54,109 bases of DNA from DATBLZ01 sp036555065. Its GTDB lineage: Bacteria; Pseudomonadota; Gammaproteobacteria; Steroidobacterales; Rariloculaceae. The position numbers and the translations under genes were made by a program. Shown in pieces: positions 1 through 8,674 of this stretch. Each line of letters begins with the position of its first letter. Within the stretch, counting starts at the first letter, position 1. The notes below the pieces were generated by a model. That model was not told the DNA's origin, did no database searches, and saw nothing but the letters and a program-made list of their open reading frames with translations. Where the stretch lies: the NCBI GenBank assembly GCA_036555065.1, contig DATBLZ010000003.1, positions 1 to 54,109 on the forward strand, written 5' to 3'.

Positions 1-554
1 CGCTTCGACCAGAGGTGAAACCCGTTCTCGACGTCGATGAGCTGCGCGGTCACTCTGAGCCTTTCGCTGGCCTTGCGCACGCTGCCCTCGAGGATCTTGC
101 GCACGCGCAGCTGCGCGCCGATCTCACGCGTATCCATGGGCGCGTTGAGAAACTTGAACGATGATGTGCGCGACGCGACGTCGAGGCCGCGGACGTGCGT
201 CAACGCGTTGATGATCTCCTCGGCCATGCCTTCGCAGAAATAGCCCTGATTGCGCTCGGGGCTGAGATCGAGGAACGGCAACACGGCAACGGAGTTCTCC
301 GACGCCGGCGGTTGGGTCCGACGAACACCGTGCGGCGTGATGTCGAACGCCCACGCGAGGATCAGCGCGAGCGGGTAGCCGAGAACGACGAGCACGATGA
401 CGAGCGTGATGCTCCACGATGGCAACCCGAGCGGGCCGAAGGTCCCGCCGGCGACCTGGATCAGGAGCCAGGCGACGATCGGGTAAGCGATCGCGACGCG
501 AATCACCTTGCGGCGGCTCAGCTCGTGTAGCCAGCGTTTTATTGTCGAAATCAC
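1..554 (-). CDS. TolB-like/TPR membrane signalling protein, N-terminal part
   Basis: The gene runs off the left edge, so only about 184 N-terminal residues are visible. The reading frame starts at a GTG (552-554, minus) giving VISTIKRWLHELSRR, and is open to base 1. Two hydrophobic stretches (about residues 18-40 and 47-70) are followed by AVLPFLDLSP, GYFCEGMAEEIINAL, ASRTSSFKF and LEGSVRK. These are hallmarks of the inner-membrane proteins that carry a TolB-like/FlgO domain and usually a C-terminal TPR array, often annotated as adenylate-cyclase-like. The TPR part would lie outside the window. The family is thought to act in signalling or assembly, but its biochemical role is poorly known. 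It is divergent from the motor operon at 781, with a 226-bp shared control region in which I see no clear promoter. Confidence 0.82.
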   Translation of the reverse strand, partial: MISTIKRWLHELSRRKVIRVAIAYPIVAWLLIQVAGGTFGPLGLPSWSITLVIVLVVLGYPLALILAWAFDITPHGVRRTQPPASENSVAVLPFLDLSPERNQGYFCEGMAEEIINALTHVRGLDVASRTSSFKFLNAPMDTREIGAQLRVRKILEGSVRKASERLRVTAQLIDVENGFHLWSK

Positions 555-780
555 TTCGTCCCGATGCCGGCTTCAGCCCGGAGCGAGCGTACCAGAATTG
601 AGCGTCGTGCTGTCGCCAAACAGCGACGTTTGCATTCGGCGACGGGTTTTGCGGGCTCCGTCACACTCCCGACCGGGCCTTTCGTAAACACTGGTCCGCG
701 TACTCCCAGCCGGTCCGCTGCTGGCCTATTTCCAATATGCGGCGGCTGAACTATCCGATGCCAGCCAGAGGTATCCAAAG

Positions 781-1299
781 ATGCAGAAACGGATCGCGGC
801 CGTCTCGTTTTTACTGATTTCCCTGAGCGGTGTCCAACCCGCCGGCGCGCAGAATCCATCGACCGAGGAGATGCGCAGCCTCGACGAGCAGGTTCAGGAG
901 ATCAAGTCCGACGTGCTCGGCATCGCCGCCGATTTGAGTCGTCTCGAGGAGAGGTTGCTCTATCCCTCCAATACGCAGCTCGCGGTGTTCGTTTCCGTGG
1001 CGGACGGCGAGACGTTTCGTCTCGACGCGATGCAGATCAACATCGATGGCGAGCTCGCGACACACTTCATATACAGCTTCAAGGAGCTCGAGGCGTTGCA
1101 GAACGGCGGAGTGCAGCGCGTCTACACGGGCAACGTCGCGAGCGGCACGCATCAAATCGAGATCTCGGTGAACGGGAAGAAGCAGAACGGCGACGACTTC
1201 AACCGCACGGACAGCTTCGCGTTCGAAAAAGGTGTCGAGCCCAAGCTTCTCGGCATCACGCTCGCAGGTCCTGAGACGATTCAGCTCGGCGACTGGTAG
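781..1299 (+). CDS. Small exported protein, first gene of motor operon
   Basis: A 172-residue protein with a clear Sec signal peptide (MQKRIAAVSFLLISLSG, cleavage after about AGA at residue 23). A short predicted coiled coil follows at about residues 30-60, with charged heptads up to SRLEERLLYP. The rest looks beta-rich (QLAVFVSVADG, HQIEISVNGKKQ). I do not recognise a named domain. An AGAGG ribosome site lies about 10 bases upstream of the ATG. It is 18 bases ahead of the TPR gene and reads as the first gene of the TPR/ExbBD/TonB-like operon, so it is probably a periplasmic accessory part of that complex. The role is inferred only from position. Confidence 0.75.
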   Translation: MQKRIAAVSFLLISLSGVQPAGAQNPSTEEMRSLDEQVQEIKSDVLGIAADLSRLEERLLYPSNTQLAVFVSVADGETFRLDAMQINIDGELATHFIYSFKELEALQNGGVQRVYTGNVASGTHQIEISVNGKKQNGDDFNRTDSFAFEKGVEPKLLGITLAGPETIQLGDW

Positions 1300-1317
1300 C
1301 AATCCGGGAGCGCTCCC

Positions 1318-3330
1318 GTGTGGTACAGACGCTCAGTACGCGCGACCATGCTGATCAGCATGACGGGCCTTTTTCTGGCCACGTCCTCGACGGCGGGCCC
1401 GTTCTCCGGCCACAAGTCCGAGGCAGAGATCCGCCGCGACTTCTATTTCGGCGAAGCAATCTATTACGCGCATCAGGGACATTACTTCGATGCGATCGAG
1501 CGCCTCGATGCGGAGCTCGGCCAGCACCGTGCGGTCGACGAGCCTGTCCTCGACTCGCTCTATAGTCAACTGCGCGAAGCAGAATTCTCGGTCGGCGACT
1601 TCGAGCTCAACTATCGAATGCACCACCGTGCCGGCCGCGCGATCACCGCTGTGCTCGAAGGTGCCGTCGACGAGGTTGTGCGTAACGACGCCGCGTTCCG
1701 TCTCGCCCGCATTCATTTCCAAAAGGGGCAGCTCGAGGACGCGCTGCAAGCGCTCGACAGAATCGCGGGGCGAGTGCCCGAGGGAATCCGCGACGACATC
1801 GAGTTCCTGCGCGCGAACGTCTACATGGGTTTGGGACGTTACGCCGACGCCGTCGAGGTTTTGCGCGGCCTTCAAGGCGCGCAGACCCTGACCGGCTTCG
1901 CCGAATACAACCTCGGCATCGCTCTGCTCGAGGATGGCCGACGGCAGGACGCGCTCGCGCAGCTCGAGCGGGCGGGGCAGGTGCAGAGTGACGACGCGCC
2001 CGTGCTCGCGATCCGCGACAAGTCGAATCTGGTTCTCGGCACGTTGCTCGTCGAATCGGGGCAGTATGGCGACGCGCAGCGATTCTTCGACCGTGTTCGC
2101 TTGGACGGGCCATTCTCGAACGCGGCGCTGCTCGCGTCGGGTTGGGCCGCGGTGACGGGCGAGGACTTCGAGCGGGCCGTGGTTCCGTGGAGCATCCTCG
2201 CGGAGCGCGAGGCCACGGATGCCGCCGTGCAAGAAGCCAGGCTCGCACTCCCGTATGCATACGGCCAGCTCAATGTTCACGGCCGTGCCGCGGTCGTCTA
2301 TGCGACGGCTGTCGACTCGTTCGGCACGGAGCTCGAGAAGCTCGACGCGTCGATCGCCAGCATTCGCGACGGCAAGTTCCTCGCGATGCTCGTTCGCGAG
2401 GAAGTCAGGCAAAACACGGATTGGGTGATCCGGCTGCGCTCGCTGCCCGACTCGCCGGAGACGTACTACTTGATGGAGCTTGCGGCTTCGCACGACTTTC
2501 AGACCGCGTTGCAAAACTACCTCGACCTCGACGATTTGCGCAGGAAGCTCGCAACCTGGGAGATCAGCTTCGACGCGTTCGACGATCTGATCGGCAAGCG
2601 CAGCGCTTACTACGAGCCGCTCTTGCCGGAAATCGACGCGCAGTTCCATGAGCTCGATTCGCGTATGCGGCTCAGGCTCGAGCAGCACAAGCTGCTCGAC
2701 GGACGCCTGCAAAATATGCTCGTCGCGCCGCAGCCCGAGGTTCTGGCAACGACCGACGAACGGCTCGCCGGCGAGCAGCTTACGGAGCTCGCGAGCCGCC
2801 TCGAATCGATCGATACGCCGGCGGCGACGGAGTTGCGGCAGCGCATTCAGCGGCTCCAGGGCGTTCTCACGTGGGGGCTGCGAACGGAATACCACGAACG
2901 TCTCGATGTCTTTGCTCGACATCTCGCGGAGCTCGGCGAGGCAGTCGAGGTGCTCAACGCGCAGTACGAATCCTTCGTGCGGGCGCGCCAAGCGGCCGTG
3001 CACAGCTACGAAGGCTACGACACGCCGCTCACGCGCCTGCGCCGACGCGTCGGCGACGCATTGGGCCGCGTGAATCTGCTGATGGCGAGACAGGGACGGA
3101 TGCTCGAGATCGTCGCGATCGACGAGCTCGTCGCACGCCGTGACCGCTTGGAGACGTACCAAGACCAGGCTCGCTATGCATTGGCCGACAGTTACGATCG
3201 CGCCACGAAGGCGCAGGCCGACGCCGAGATCGAGGCGCATCCGCGGCGCGAGGCCGGCGGCGATGCCGAAGCGGAAGCAGAAGGCCAATCTGAGACCACG
3301 GCAGCCGTTCGTAGGGAGGCGACGCGATGA
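1318..3330 (+). CDS. Exported tetratricopeptide-repeat protein
   Basis: A 670-residue protein with an N-terminal signal sequence and many helical repeats of TPR type, seen as pairs such as YYAHQGHYFDAIERL, FQKGQLEDALQALDRI and YADAVEVLRGL over about residues 40-300. The C-terminal half is long, charged and helical and ends in a Glu/Ala-rich tail. The start is a GTG at 1318 directly after a GGGAG ribosome site; an in-frame ATG at 1348 is the alternative and would still leave a signal peptide. Its stop overlaps the next start by four bases (ATGA), so the two TPR genes are probably translationally coupled. TPR proteins usually scaffold complexes, and here the likely partner is the lipoprotein that follows and the periplasmic face of the motor. 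Confidence 0.85.
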   Translation: MWYRRSVRATMLISMTGLFLATSSTAGPFSGHKSEAEIRRDFYFGEAIYYAHQGHYFDAIERLDAELGQHRAVDEPVLDSLYSQLREAEFSVGDFELNYRMHHRAGRAITAVLEGAVDEVVRNDAAFRLARIHFQKGQLEDALQALDRIAGRVPEGIRDDIEFLRANVYMGLGRYADAVEVLRGLQGAQTLTGFAEYNLGIALLEDGRRQDALAQLERAGQVQSDDAPVLAIRDKSNLVLGTLLVESGQYGDAQRFFDRVRLDGPFSNAALLASGWAAVTGEDFERAVVPWSILAEREATDAAVQEARLALPYAYGQLNVHGRAAVVYATAVDSFGTELEKLDASIASIRDGKFLAMLVREEVRQNTDWVIRLRSLPDSPETYYLMELAASHDFQTALQNYLDLDDLRRKLATWEISFDAFDDLIGKRSAYYEPLLPEIDAQFHELDSRMRLRLEQHKLLDGRLQNMLVAPQPEVLATTDERLAGEQLTELASRLESIDTPAATELRQRIQRLQGVLTWGLRTEYHERLDVFARHLAELGEAVEVLNAQYESFVRARQAAVHSYEGYDTPLTRLRRRVGDALGRVNLLMARQGRMLEIVAIDELVARRDRLETYQDQARYALADSYDRATKAQADAEIEAHPRREAGGDAEAEAEGQSETTAAVRREATR

Positions 3331-6300
3331 GCTGGCGTTTCGTCGTCGTGCTCGTCCCGGCGATCGTCGCCGGCTGCGCAGCCGCCCCGACTCGCGGCAC
3401 GATCGGCGAGCTGCACTCCGTCGAGCCGGACGTCACGGAGGTCGAGGTCGACAACAGCCTCGACTTGGCCACGGTGAGCTATCGCCGCTATCTCGAAGAG
3501 ACGCCGACCAACGCGATGACTCCGGAGGCCATGCGCCGGCTCGCGGATCTACAGCTCGAGAAGGAATTCGGCATCACCGGCGACGGTGAGCGCTGGCGGG
3601 AAATGGCCGCACCCGAGCAAGGTGCGGCGCCCGAGTCCCCGATCGCGTCGGATCGGGGCGCTGCGTCGCCACCCGGCGTCAACGCCCCGGTCGAGTCGGA
3701 TGCCGAGTTCGAGGAGCGTGCGGGTCAGGCGCGCGACTTCGTCGCGGCCGACGTGCGCGAGGTGAGCCTGCCAGGCGGCGAGAGCGTCACGCAGACTGGG
3801 CCGCTCGAAGCGATCGCGATCTACAAGCGGTTGCTCGAGGAATATCCAAATTACGAACGCGCCGATCAAGTGCTCTATCAGATGGCGCGTGCCTACGATG
3901 AGCTCGGCGAGACCGAGGAGGCGATGAAAGTCACCGAGCGCCTCATCGCCGAGTACGGATATTCCAAGTACTTCGACGAAATCCAGTTCCGGCGCGGCGA
4001 GTACTTTTTCACTCGCCGCAAATGGCGCGACGCCGAGAACGCATACCAGGGGATCACCGCGCGGGCGGCGCAGTCGGAGTTCTACGAGCTCGCGTTGTAC
4101 AAGCTCGGCTGGACTCTCTACAAACAGGAGTTTTACGAAGAAGCGTTGCATCAGTACATGGCGCTTCTCGATCACAAGCTTTCGATCGGTTACGACTTCG
4201 ACGCCGAGCACGAGGAGGAAGACGAACGCCGCGTCGCGGATACGTTCCGCGTGGTCAGCCTGAGCTTCTCGAACCTCGGCGGTCCGGAGGTCATCGCGGA
4301 CTACTACTCGACCTACGGCAACCGTTCGTACGAGGACCGCATCTACAAGAATCTCGGCGAATTCTATTTCGACAAGCTGCGCTACAACGACGCGGCGCAA
4401 GTCTACGGCTCGTTCGTCGATCTCTATCCGTTCCACACGGTATCGCCGAGCTTCGGCATGCGCGTCGTAGAGATCTATGAAGCCGGCGGCTTCCCGAAGC
4501 TCGTGCTCGAAGCCAAGAAGGAGTTCGCGACCGCCTACGGCCTACAGAGCCAGTACTGGCAGCATTTCGACACAGCCGAGCGTCCGGAGGTGCTCGCGTA
4601 CCTCAAGACCAACCTCAGGGACCTCGCGAACCACTATCATTCCCTCTACCAAGACGAGACGCTCGCGGAGGAGAAACCCGCAAACTATTCGGAGGCCTCG
4701 CGTTGGTACCGCGAGTTTCTCGTCTCGTTCCCGGCCGATGCCGAGTCGCCGGGCATCAACTATCAGCTCGCGGATCTCTTGCTCGAGAATTCGGACTTCG
4801 TCGCCGCGGCACGCGAATACGAGCGCACGGCGTACGAATACGCGGCGCACGACCGCGCGGCGGCCGCCGGCTACGCGGCGATCTTCGCGCACCGCGAACG
4901 CCTGAAGTCGGTGACACCGGAGGAGGAGACGGCCGCGAAGCGCGCGACCGTCGAGAGCTCGCTGAGATTCGCGACGACCTTCCCCGATCACGAGCATGCG
5001 CCGGCAGTGCTCGGCGCGGCCGCCGAGGATCTCTACGCGATGCGTGACTTCACGCCGGCGGTCAGCGCCGCGCGAATGTTCATTGCAAGTTACCCGACCG
5101 CGCCGACTGAGCTACAAACATCCGCCTGGGCCGTCGTTGCTCACTCCTCGTTGGAGCTCGCCGACTACGCGACCGCGGAGGCCGCTTACACACGCGTCCT
5201 CGAGCTCACTCCAGCCGACAAAGAATCGCGTCCGGCGCTCATCGACAATCTTGCTGCCTCGATTTACAAGCAGGGCGAGCTCGCCAACCAAGCGGGCGAC
5301 TACGGCGCCGCGGCCGCACACTTCTTGCGTATCAAGACCGCCGCGCCGACGTCCACGATCCGCCCGTCTGCCGAGTACGACGCCGCCGCGGCGTTGATGC
5401 GGCTCGAAGATTGGACGACAGCGGCGAAGGTGCTCGACGATTTCCGGAGCGCCTTCCCGGGTCACGAGCTCGAGCGCGAGGCGACGAAGCAGCTCGCGTT
5501 CGTCTATCGCGAAGGCGGGCGTCTCGGGCTCGCCGCAGGCGAGTACGAGCGCGTCGCAACCGAATCCGAGGATCCGCAGCTACGCGGCGAGGCGTTGCTC
5601 GCTTCGGGCGATCTTTACGAGCAGGCCGGCGATATCGAGAGGGCGCTCGCCGTTTATGGGAGCTATGTTGCGGAGTTCCCGCGGCCCGTCGAGATAGCGG
5701 TCGAGACGCGCCACAAGATCGCGGCCATGCACGAGGCGAAGGGCGACGACACGCGCTACCGCGAGGAGCTCGCCGCGATCGTTGCCGCGGACGCCGGCGC
5801 CGGCGCAGAACGCAGCGACCGTACGCGATACCTTGCCGCAGAGGCCGCGTTCGTTCTCACGGAGCCGCTCTACGCGAGCTTCACGCAAGTCGAGCTCGTG
5901 CAGCCGTTCGAGGAGAATCTCGCGCGCAAACGCGCGCTCATGGACACGGCGCTCGCCGAATTCGGGAAGCTCGTCGACTATGAGGTCGGCGACGTTACCG
6001 CCGGGGCGACGTTCTACATGGCCGAGGTCTACTTTGAATTCAGTCGCTCGATGCTCGAATCCGAACGCCCGACGGATTTGGACGCGGCCGCTCTTGCGGA
6101 ATACGAGGAGGTCATCGAGTCGGAGGCCTTCCCGTTCGAGGAGCGTTCGATCGAGGTGCATGAAAAGAACCTGGAGCTGCTCGCGGCCGGCGTCTACAAC
6201 TCCTGGATCGAGAAGAGCTTCGGCCGGCTGGCCGTTCTCGTGCCCGGGCGCTACGCGAAAGCGGAGCAGAGCATCGGGTTCATCGGCCCCGAGGAAACCT

Positions 6301-6956
6301 ACACCTACCGCTCGCCCGCCGTGGCTGCGGCCATGGCGTCCGCCGGCGCCTATGGTCCGGCGGCAGAGGCTGACACGCGCCCCGCGCGCCGCTCGCGCGG
6401 TAACCCCCAAAAAGACTCCGCAACGCTTCTCGAGGTCATCGACGGTGTGAGCTTCACGATCACTGAGAATGCACGTATCGGCACCGAGGTTCGAGCCGAG
6501 TACGAGAACGGCTTTGGCTATCTCGAACGCGGTCAACTCGAGCCCGGGATCGTGGCTCTCGTCAAAGTCACGGAACAGGCGCCGGACCTCGTGAGCGCGC
6601 ACGTCGACCTCGGTGTCGCCTATGCTCGCGTCGGCGACCTCGAGCGGGCCGCATCGAGCCTCGAGCAGGCGCTGGCTGCGAGCGGCGCTCATCCGGTCGC
6701 GTCGAACGAGCTCGGCCTCGTATACCGCAGGCAGGGGCGTTTCGCGCTCGCGCGCGAAAGCTACGAGAAAGCGCTCGCGTCGTTCCCCGATTTCCACTTC
6801 GCGCGACGAAACCTCGCGATACTTTGCGATCTTTACCTTCGTGATCTCGCGTGCGCGCTCTCGAACTACGAAGCGTACAGCGCGCAAGTTCCGGAGGATG
6901 CCCAAGTTTCCGTCTGGATCGCCGACATTCGCAGTCGCATGAGCTCACAGGAGTAA
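3327..6956 (+). CDS. Large TPR lipoprotein (1209 aa)
   Basis: The protein begins MSWRFVVVLVPAIVAGC, a lipoprotein signal with lipobox VAGC and the lipidated Cys at residue 17. Residue 18 is Ala, so no Asp+2 inner-membrane retention signal is present and outer-membrane anchoring is likely. A low-complexity linker (about residues 90-150) leads into a very long helical-repeat solenoid. Examples are AIYKRLLEEYPNYERADQVLYQ near residue 160 and the classical C-terminal TPRs PGIVALVKVTEQAPDLVSAHVDLG and ERAASSLEQALAAS near residues 1070-1150. It overlaps the upstream TPR gene and is separated from the next gene by three bases. TPR lipoproteins of this kind occur in gliding, Tol-like and secretion complexes. 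Here it probably links the motor to the outer membrane. Confidence 0.87.
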   Translation: MSWRFVVVLVPAIVAGCAAAPTRGTIGELHSVEPDVTEVEVDNSLDLATVSYRRYLEETPTNAMTPEAMRRLADLQLEKEFGITGDGERWREMAAPEQGAAPESPIASDRGAASPPGVNAPVESDAEFEERAGQARDFVAADVREVSLPGGESVTQTGPLEAIAIYKRLLEEYPNYERADQVLYQMARAYDELGETEEAMKVTERLIAEYGYSKYFDEIQFRRGEYFFTRRKWRDAENAYQGITARAAQSEFYELALYKLGWTLYKQEFYEEALHQYMALLDHKLSIGYDFDAEHEEEDERRVADTFRVVSLSFSNLGGPEVIADYYSTYGNRSYEDRIYKNLGEFYFDKLRYNDAAQVYGSFVDLYPFHTVSPSFGMRVVEIYEAGGFPKLVLEAKKEFATAYGLQSQYWQHFDTAERPEVLAYLKTNLRDLANHYHSLYQDETLAEEKPANYSEASRWYREFLVSFPADAESPGINYQLADLLLENSDFVAAAREYERTAYEYAAHDRAAAAGYAAIFAHRERLKSVTPEEETAAKRATVESSLRFATTFPDHEHAPAVLGAAAEDLYAMRDFTPAVSAARMFIASYPTAPTELQTSAWAVVAHSSLELADYATAEAAYTRVLELTPADKESRPALIDNLAASIYKQGELANQAGDYGAAAAHFLRIKTAAPTSTIRPSAEYDAAAALMRLEDWTTAAKVLDDFRSAFPGHELEREATKQLAFVYREGGRLGLAAGEYERVATESEDPQLRGEALLASGDLYEQAGDIERALAVYGSYVAEFPRPVEIAVETRHKIAAMHEAKGDDTRYREELAAIVAADAGAGAERSDRTRYLAAEAAFVLTEPLYASFTQVELVQPFEENLARKRALMDTALAEFGKLVDYEVGDVTAGATFYMAEVYFEFSRSMLESERPTDLDAAALAEYEEVIESEAFPFEERSIEVHEKNLELLAAGVYNSWIEKSFGRLAVLVPGRYAKAEQSIGFIGPEETYTYRSPAVAAAMASAGAYGPAAEADTRPARRSRGNPQKDSATLLEVIDGVSFTITENARIGTEVRAEYENGFGYLERGQLEPGIVALVKVTEQAPDLVSAHVDLGVAYARVGDLERAASSLEQALAASGAHPVASNELGLVYRRQGRFALARESYEKALASFPDFHFARRNLAILCDLYLRDLACALSNYEAYSAQVPEDAQVSVWIADIRSRMSSQE

Positions 6957-6959
6957 GCC

Positions 6960-7325
6960 ATGCACACACCCAAGCTCTGTCGCGGTGCCGTGTTGCTCAT
7001 GCTCGCGCTCGGGCTCGGCGCACCGGCGTTCGCCCAGCCGCCGGTGGAGCCGGCCGCCGCGCCCCCCGCCGAGTCCTCAACCGAGTCGCCGGCCGCCACA
7101 CCGACCGCGCCGACCGAGAGCGAGACGAAAACGCTCGCGGGGATATCGATCTTGGGCAATCAGGAGGCGCCGAAGTCCCTGGTGATCGTGCCTTGGAAGA
7201 GCTCCGAGATCGGCTCCGGTATCGGCGTATCGCGCGCGCTCGACACGAGCATCCGCCCCGTCGACAAAGACGTGTTCATGCGTGAGCTCAGGTACTACGA
7301 GATTCGAACGGGCGATGGAAACTGA
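6960..7325 (+). CDS. Short exported Pro/Ala-rich protein before the motor genes
   Basis: A 121-residue protein with a signal peptide (LLMLALGLGAPAFAQ) and a Pro/Ala/Glu-rich stretch at about residues 24-58. A short, well-ordered-looking tail holds ILGNQEAPKSLVIVPWKSSE and ends with VDKDVFMRELRYYE. I know no named domain for this tail. It lies tightly between the TPR lipoprotein (3-bp gap) and the ExbB-type gene, so it is probably a periplasmic linker peptide of the complex. The tail, rather than the low-complexity part, is the likely interaction segment. This is inference from composition and position. Confidence 0.72.
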   Translation: MHTPKLCRGAVLLMLALGLGAPAFAQPPVEPAAAPPAESSTESPAATPTAPTESETKTLAGISILGNQEAPKSLVIVPWKSSEIGSGIGVSRALDTSIRPVDKDVFMRELRYYEIRTGDGN

Positions 7326-7327
7326 TC

Positions 7328-7459
7328 ATGCGCGTCGGGCAGAAGCGTTTTTATGTGAAATCTATCGGCGCAGATGAACGACGCCTCGTGTTGGGCGAGT
7401 GTCCGGCGCCGAACGTGGAGCGCATCACGTTTCGCGAGTTGCTCTGCGGCTTACTCTAG
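7328..7459 (+). CDS. Possible 43-residue protein between motor genes
   Basis: An ATG two bases after the preceding stop opens a 43-codon frame starting MRVGQKRFYVKSIGADE and ending ELLCGLL before TAG. It fills an otherwise empty 176-bp gap in a tightly packed operon, and no opposing frame competes for it. A weak purine-rich stretch (GATGGAAA) lies upstream. No signal peptide, membrane segment or known domain is visible, and the composition is ordinary. It could be a real small protein or chance. Confidence 0.35.
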   Translation: MRVGQKRFYVKSIGADERRLVLGECPAPNVERITFRELLCGLL

Positions 7460-7501
7460 CGTCTTGGATCGTTCGCACTTCGTGCGTCAGAGGATTCGGA
7501 T

Positions 7502-8158
7502 ATGGACAGCATGTACGCAATTGTCGAGTTCTTCGTCGCCGGCGGCATTTTCATGTACCCGATTCTGGGTGTGTGCGCCGTCGGCACCGCGGTCGCCATC
7601 GAGCGCCTCATTACGCTCAGGCTGGTCACGGCGAAGAACCGCGCCATGTGGAGCAAGCTCCAACCGCTCGTCGCGGAGCGCCAGTTTGAGCAGGCACGCG
7701 AGCTCACCGCGAAGGACAACTCCACGATCTCGCAGCTTCTCAACGTCGGGCTCGAGCGGCAGGGCGCCGTGCGGCGTCGCGACGACATCGAGATCGCGAT
7801 GGAGGAGTGCATGATGGAAATCCTGCCGCACCTCGAGAAGCGAACGGCATACGTGGGTCTCGCCGCCAACATTGCAACGTTGCTGGGTCTGCTCGGGACG
7901 ATCATGGGTCTGATCCAGGCGTTCACCGCCGTCGCGAACGCAAATCCCGCGGAGAAGGCGGATCTTCTTTCGGCGAGCATCTCCGTCGCGATGAACACGA
8001 CGGCGTTCGGTCTCCTCGTGGCCATCCCGCTGCTCGTGATGCACACCGTCATTGCGCAAAAGACGGGGCAAATCGTCGCGGCGCTCGAGATGGCCTCGGT
8101 CAAGCTTCTGAACGCGATCTACTCGACGGCCAAGCGGCAGTTCCAGGTCGCGGCCTAA
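7502..8158 (+). CDS. MotA/TolQ/ExbB-family proton channel
   Basis: A 218-residue inner-membrane protein of the MotA/TolQ/ExbB family, the pentameric stator that conducts protons with ExbD/TolR-type partners. It has the usual three membrane segments: about residues 10-33, 118-140 and 157-184. A cytoplasmic helical loop lies between the first two. The conserved core is seen in ANIATLLGLLGTIMGLI and AMNTTAFGLLVAIP, with the pore-lining threonines T133 and T166/T167. An AGAGG ribosome site precedes the ATG. Two ExbD-type genes and a TonB-like gene follow directly, forming a complete Ton/Tol/Agl-type motor. It is unlikely to be the ordinary TolQ, because no tolA, tolB or pal gene is present. Confidence 0.95.
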   Translation: MDSMYAIVEFFVAGGIFMYPILGVCAVGTAVAIERLITLRLVTAKNRAMWSKLQPLVAERQFEQARELTAKDNSTISQLLNVGLERQGAVRRRDDIEIAMEECMMEILPHLEKRTAYVGLAANIATLLGLLGTIMGLIQAFTAVANANPAEKADLLSASISVAMNTTAFGLLVAIPLLVMHTVIAQKTGQIVAALEMASVKLLNAIYSTAKRQFQVAA

Positions 8159-8182
8159 CGCGACCGCGCGAGGAGGGCGCGT

Positions 8183-8674
8183 ATGCGCAAGCATCATTAT
8201 CACCTCAAGACCGAGGGTGAGGCGGAGCTCGCCGTCACGACCTTCCTCAATCTCATGGTCGTGCTCGTGCCCTTCTTGCTGATCACGGCGGTCTTCTCGC
8301 GCCTCACGATCGTCGAGCTCAACTTGCCGAGCGCGACCGGAGGCGGCTCGCCGACGGACATCGGATTCAGGCCCGAGGTCATCGTCCGCGAGAGCGGCAT
8401 CGAGGTCACCAACGGCAACAACGTGATCGCGTCGATTCCGAAGGTCGCCGGCGAATACGATATCGCGACGCTCTCGCGGTTGATGCTCTCGCTCAAGCAG
8501 GACTACGCAGAAGTCGAGGACATGTCGGTGCTGCTCGAGCCGCAAATCCCGTACGACTATCTCATCCGCGTGATGGACGCCGTACGCACGGCCGAGATTC
8601 CGGATGCGACCGTAGAAGGCGGCCTCACGCGTGTGGCCCTATTCACGGCGATATCGGTTGGAGAAGCGCCGTGA
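8183..8674 (+). CDS. ExbD/TolR-family protein with Asn at the ion-carrying site
   Basis: A 163-residue biopolymer-transport ExbD/TolR-type protein: a short cytoplasmic N-terminus, one membrane helix (about residues 18-40) and a periplasmic domain (VIVRESGIEVTNG; YDYLIRVMDAVRTAE). In ExbD and TolR the membrane helix carries an essential Asp in a F(I/L)D(V/L)M pattern. Here the aligned stretch is TTFLNLMVVL, with Asn at residue 23, so this subunit probably cannot carry protons by itself. The gene is 24 bp after the channel gene, and its stop overlaps the next start (GTGA). The following ExbD-type protein keeps the Asp, so the two may form an asymmetric dimer inside the channel pentamer. Confidence 0.9.
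   Translation: MRKHHYHLKTEGEAELAVTTFLNLMVVLVPFLLITAVFSRLTIVELNLPSATGGGSPTDIGFRPEVIVRESGIEVTNGNNVIASIPKVAGEYDIATLSRLMLSLKQDYAEVEDMSVLLEPQIPYDYLIRVMDAVRTAEIPDATVEGGLTRVALFTAISVGEAP

Noticed and set aside
650..665. Second CRP-like half-site (TGCGG-N6-TCACA) before the motor operon
   Set aside because: Only one half matches the consensus well; too weak to call.
1333..3288. 651-codon minus-strand frame opposite the TPR gene
   Set aside because: Antisense shadow of a clear TPR protein; no domain, no ribosome site.
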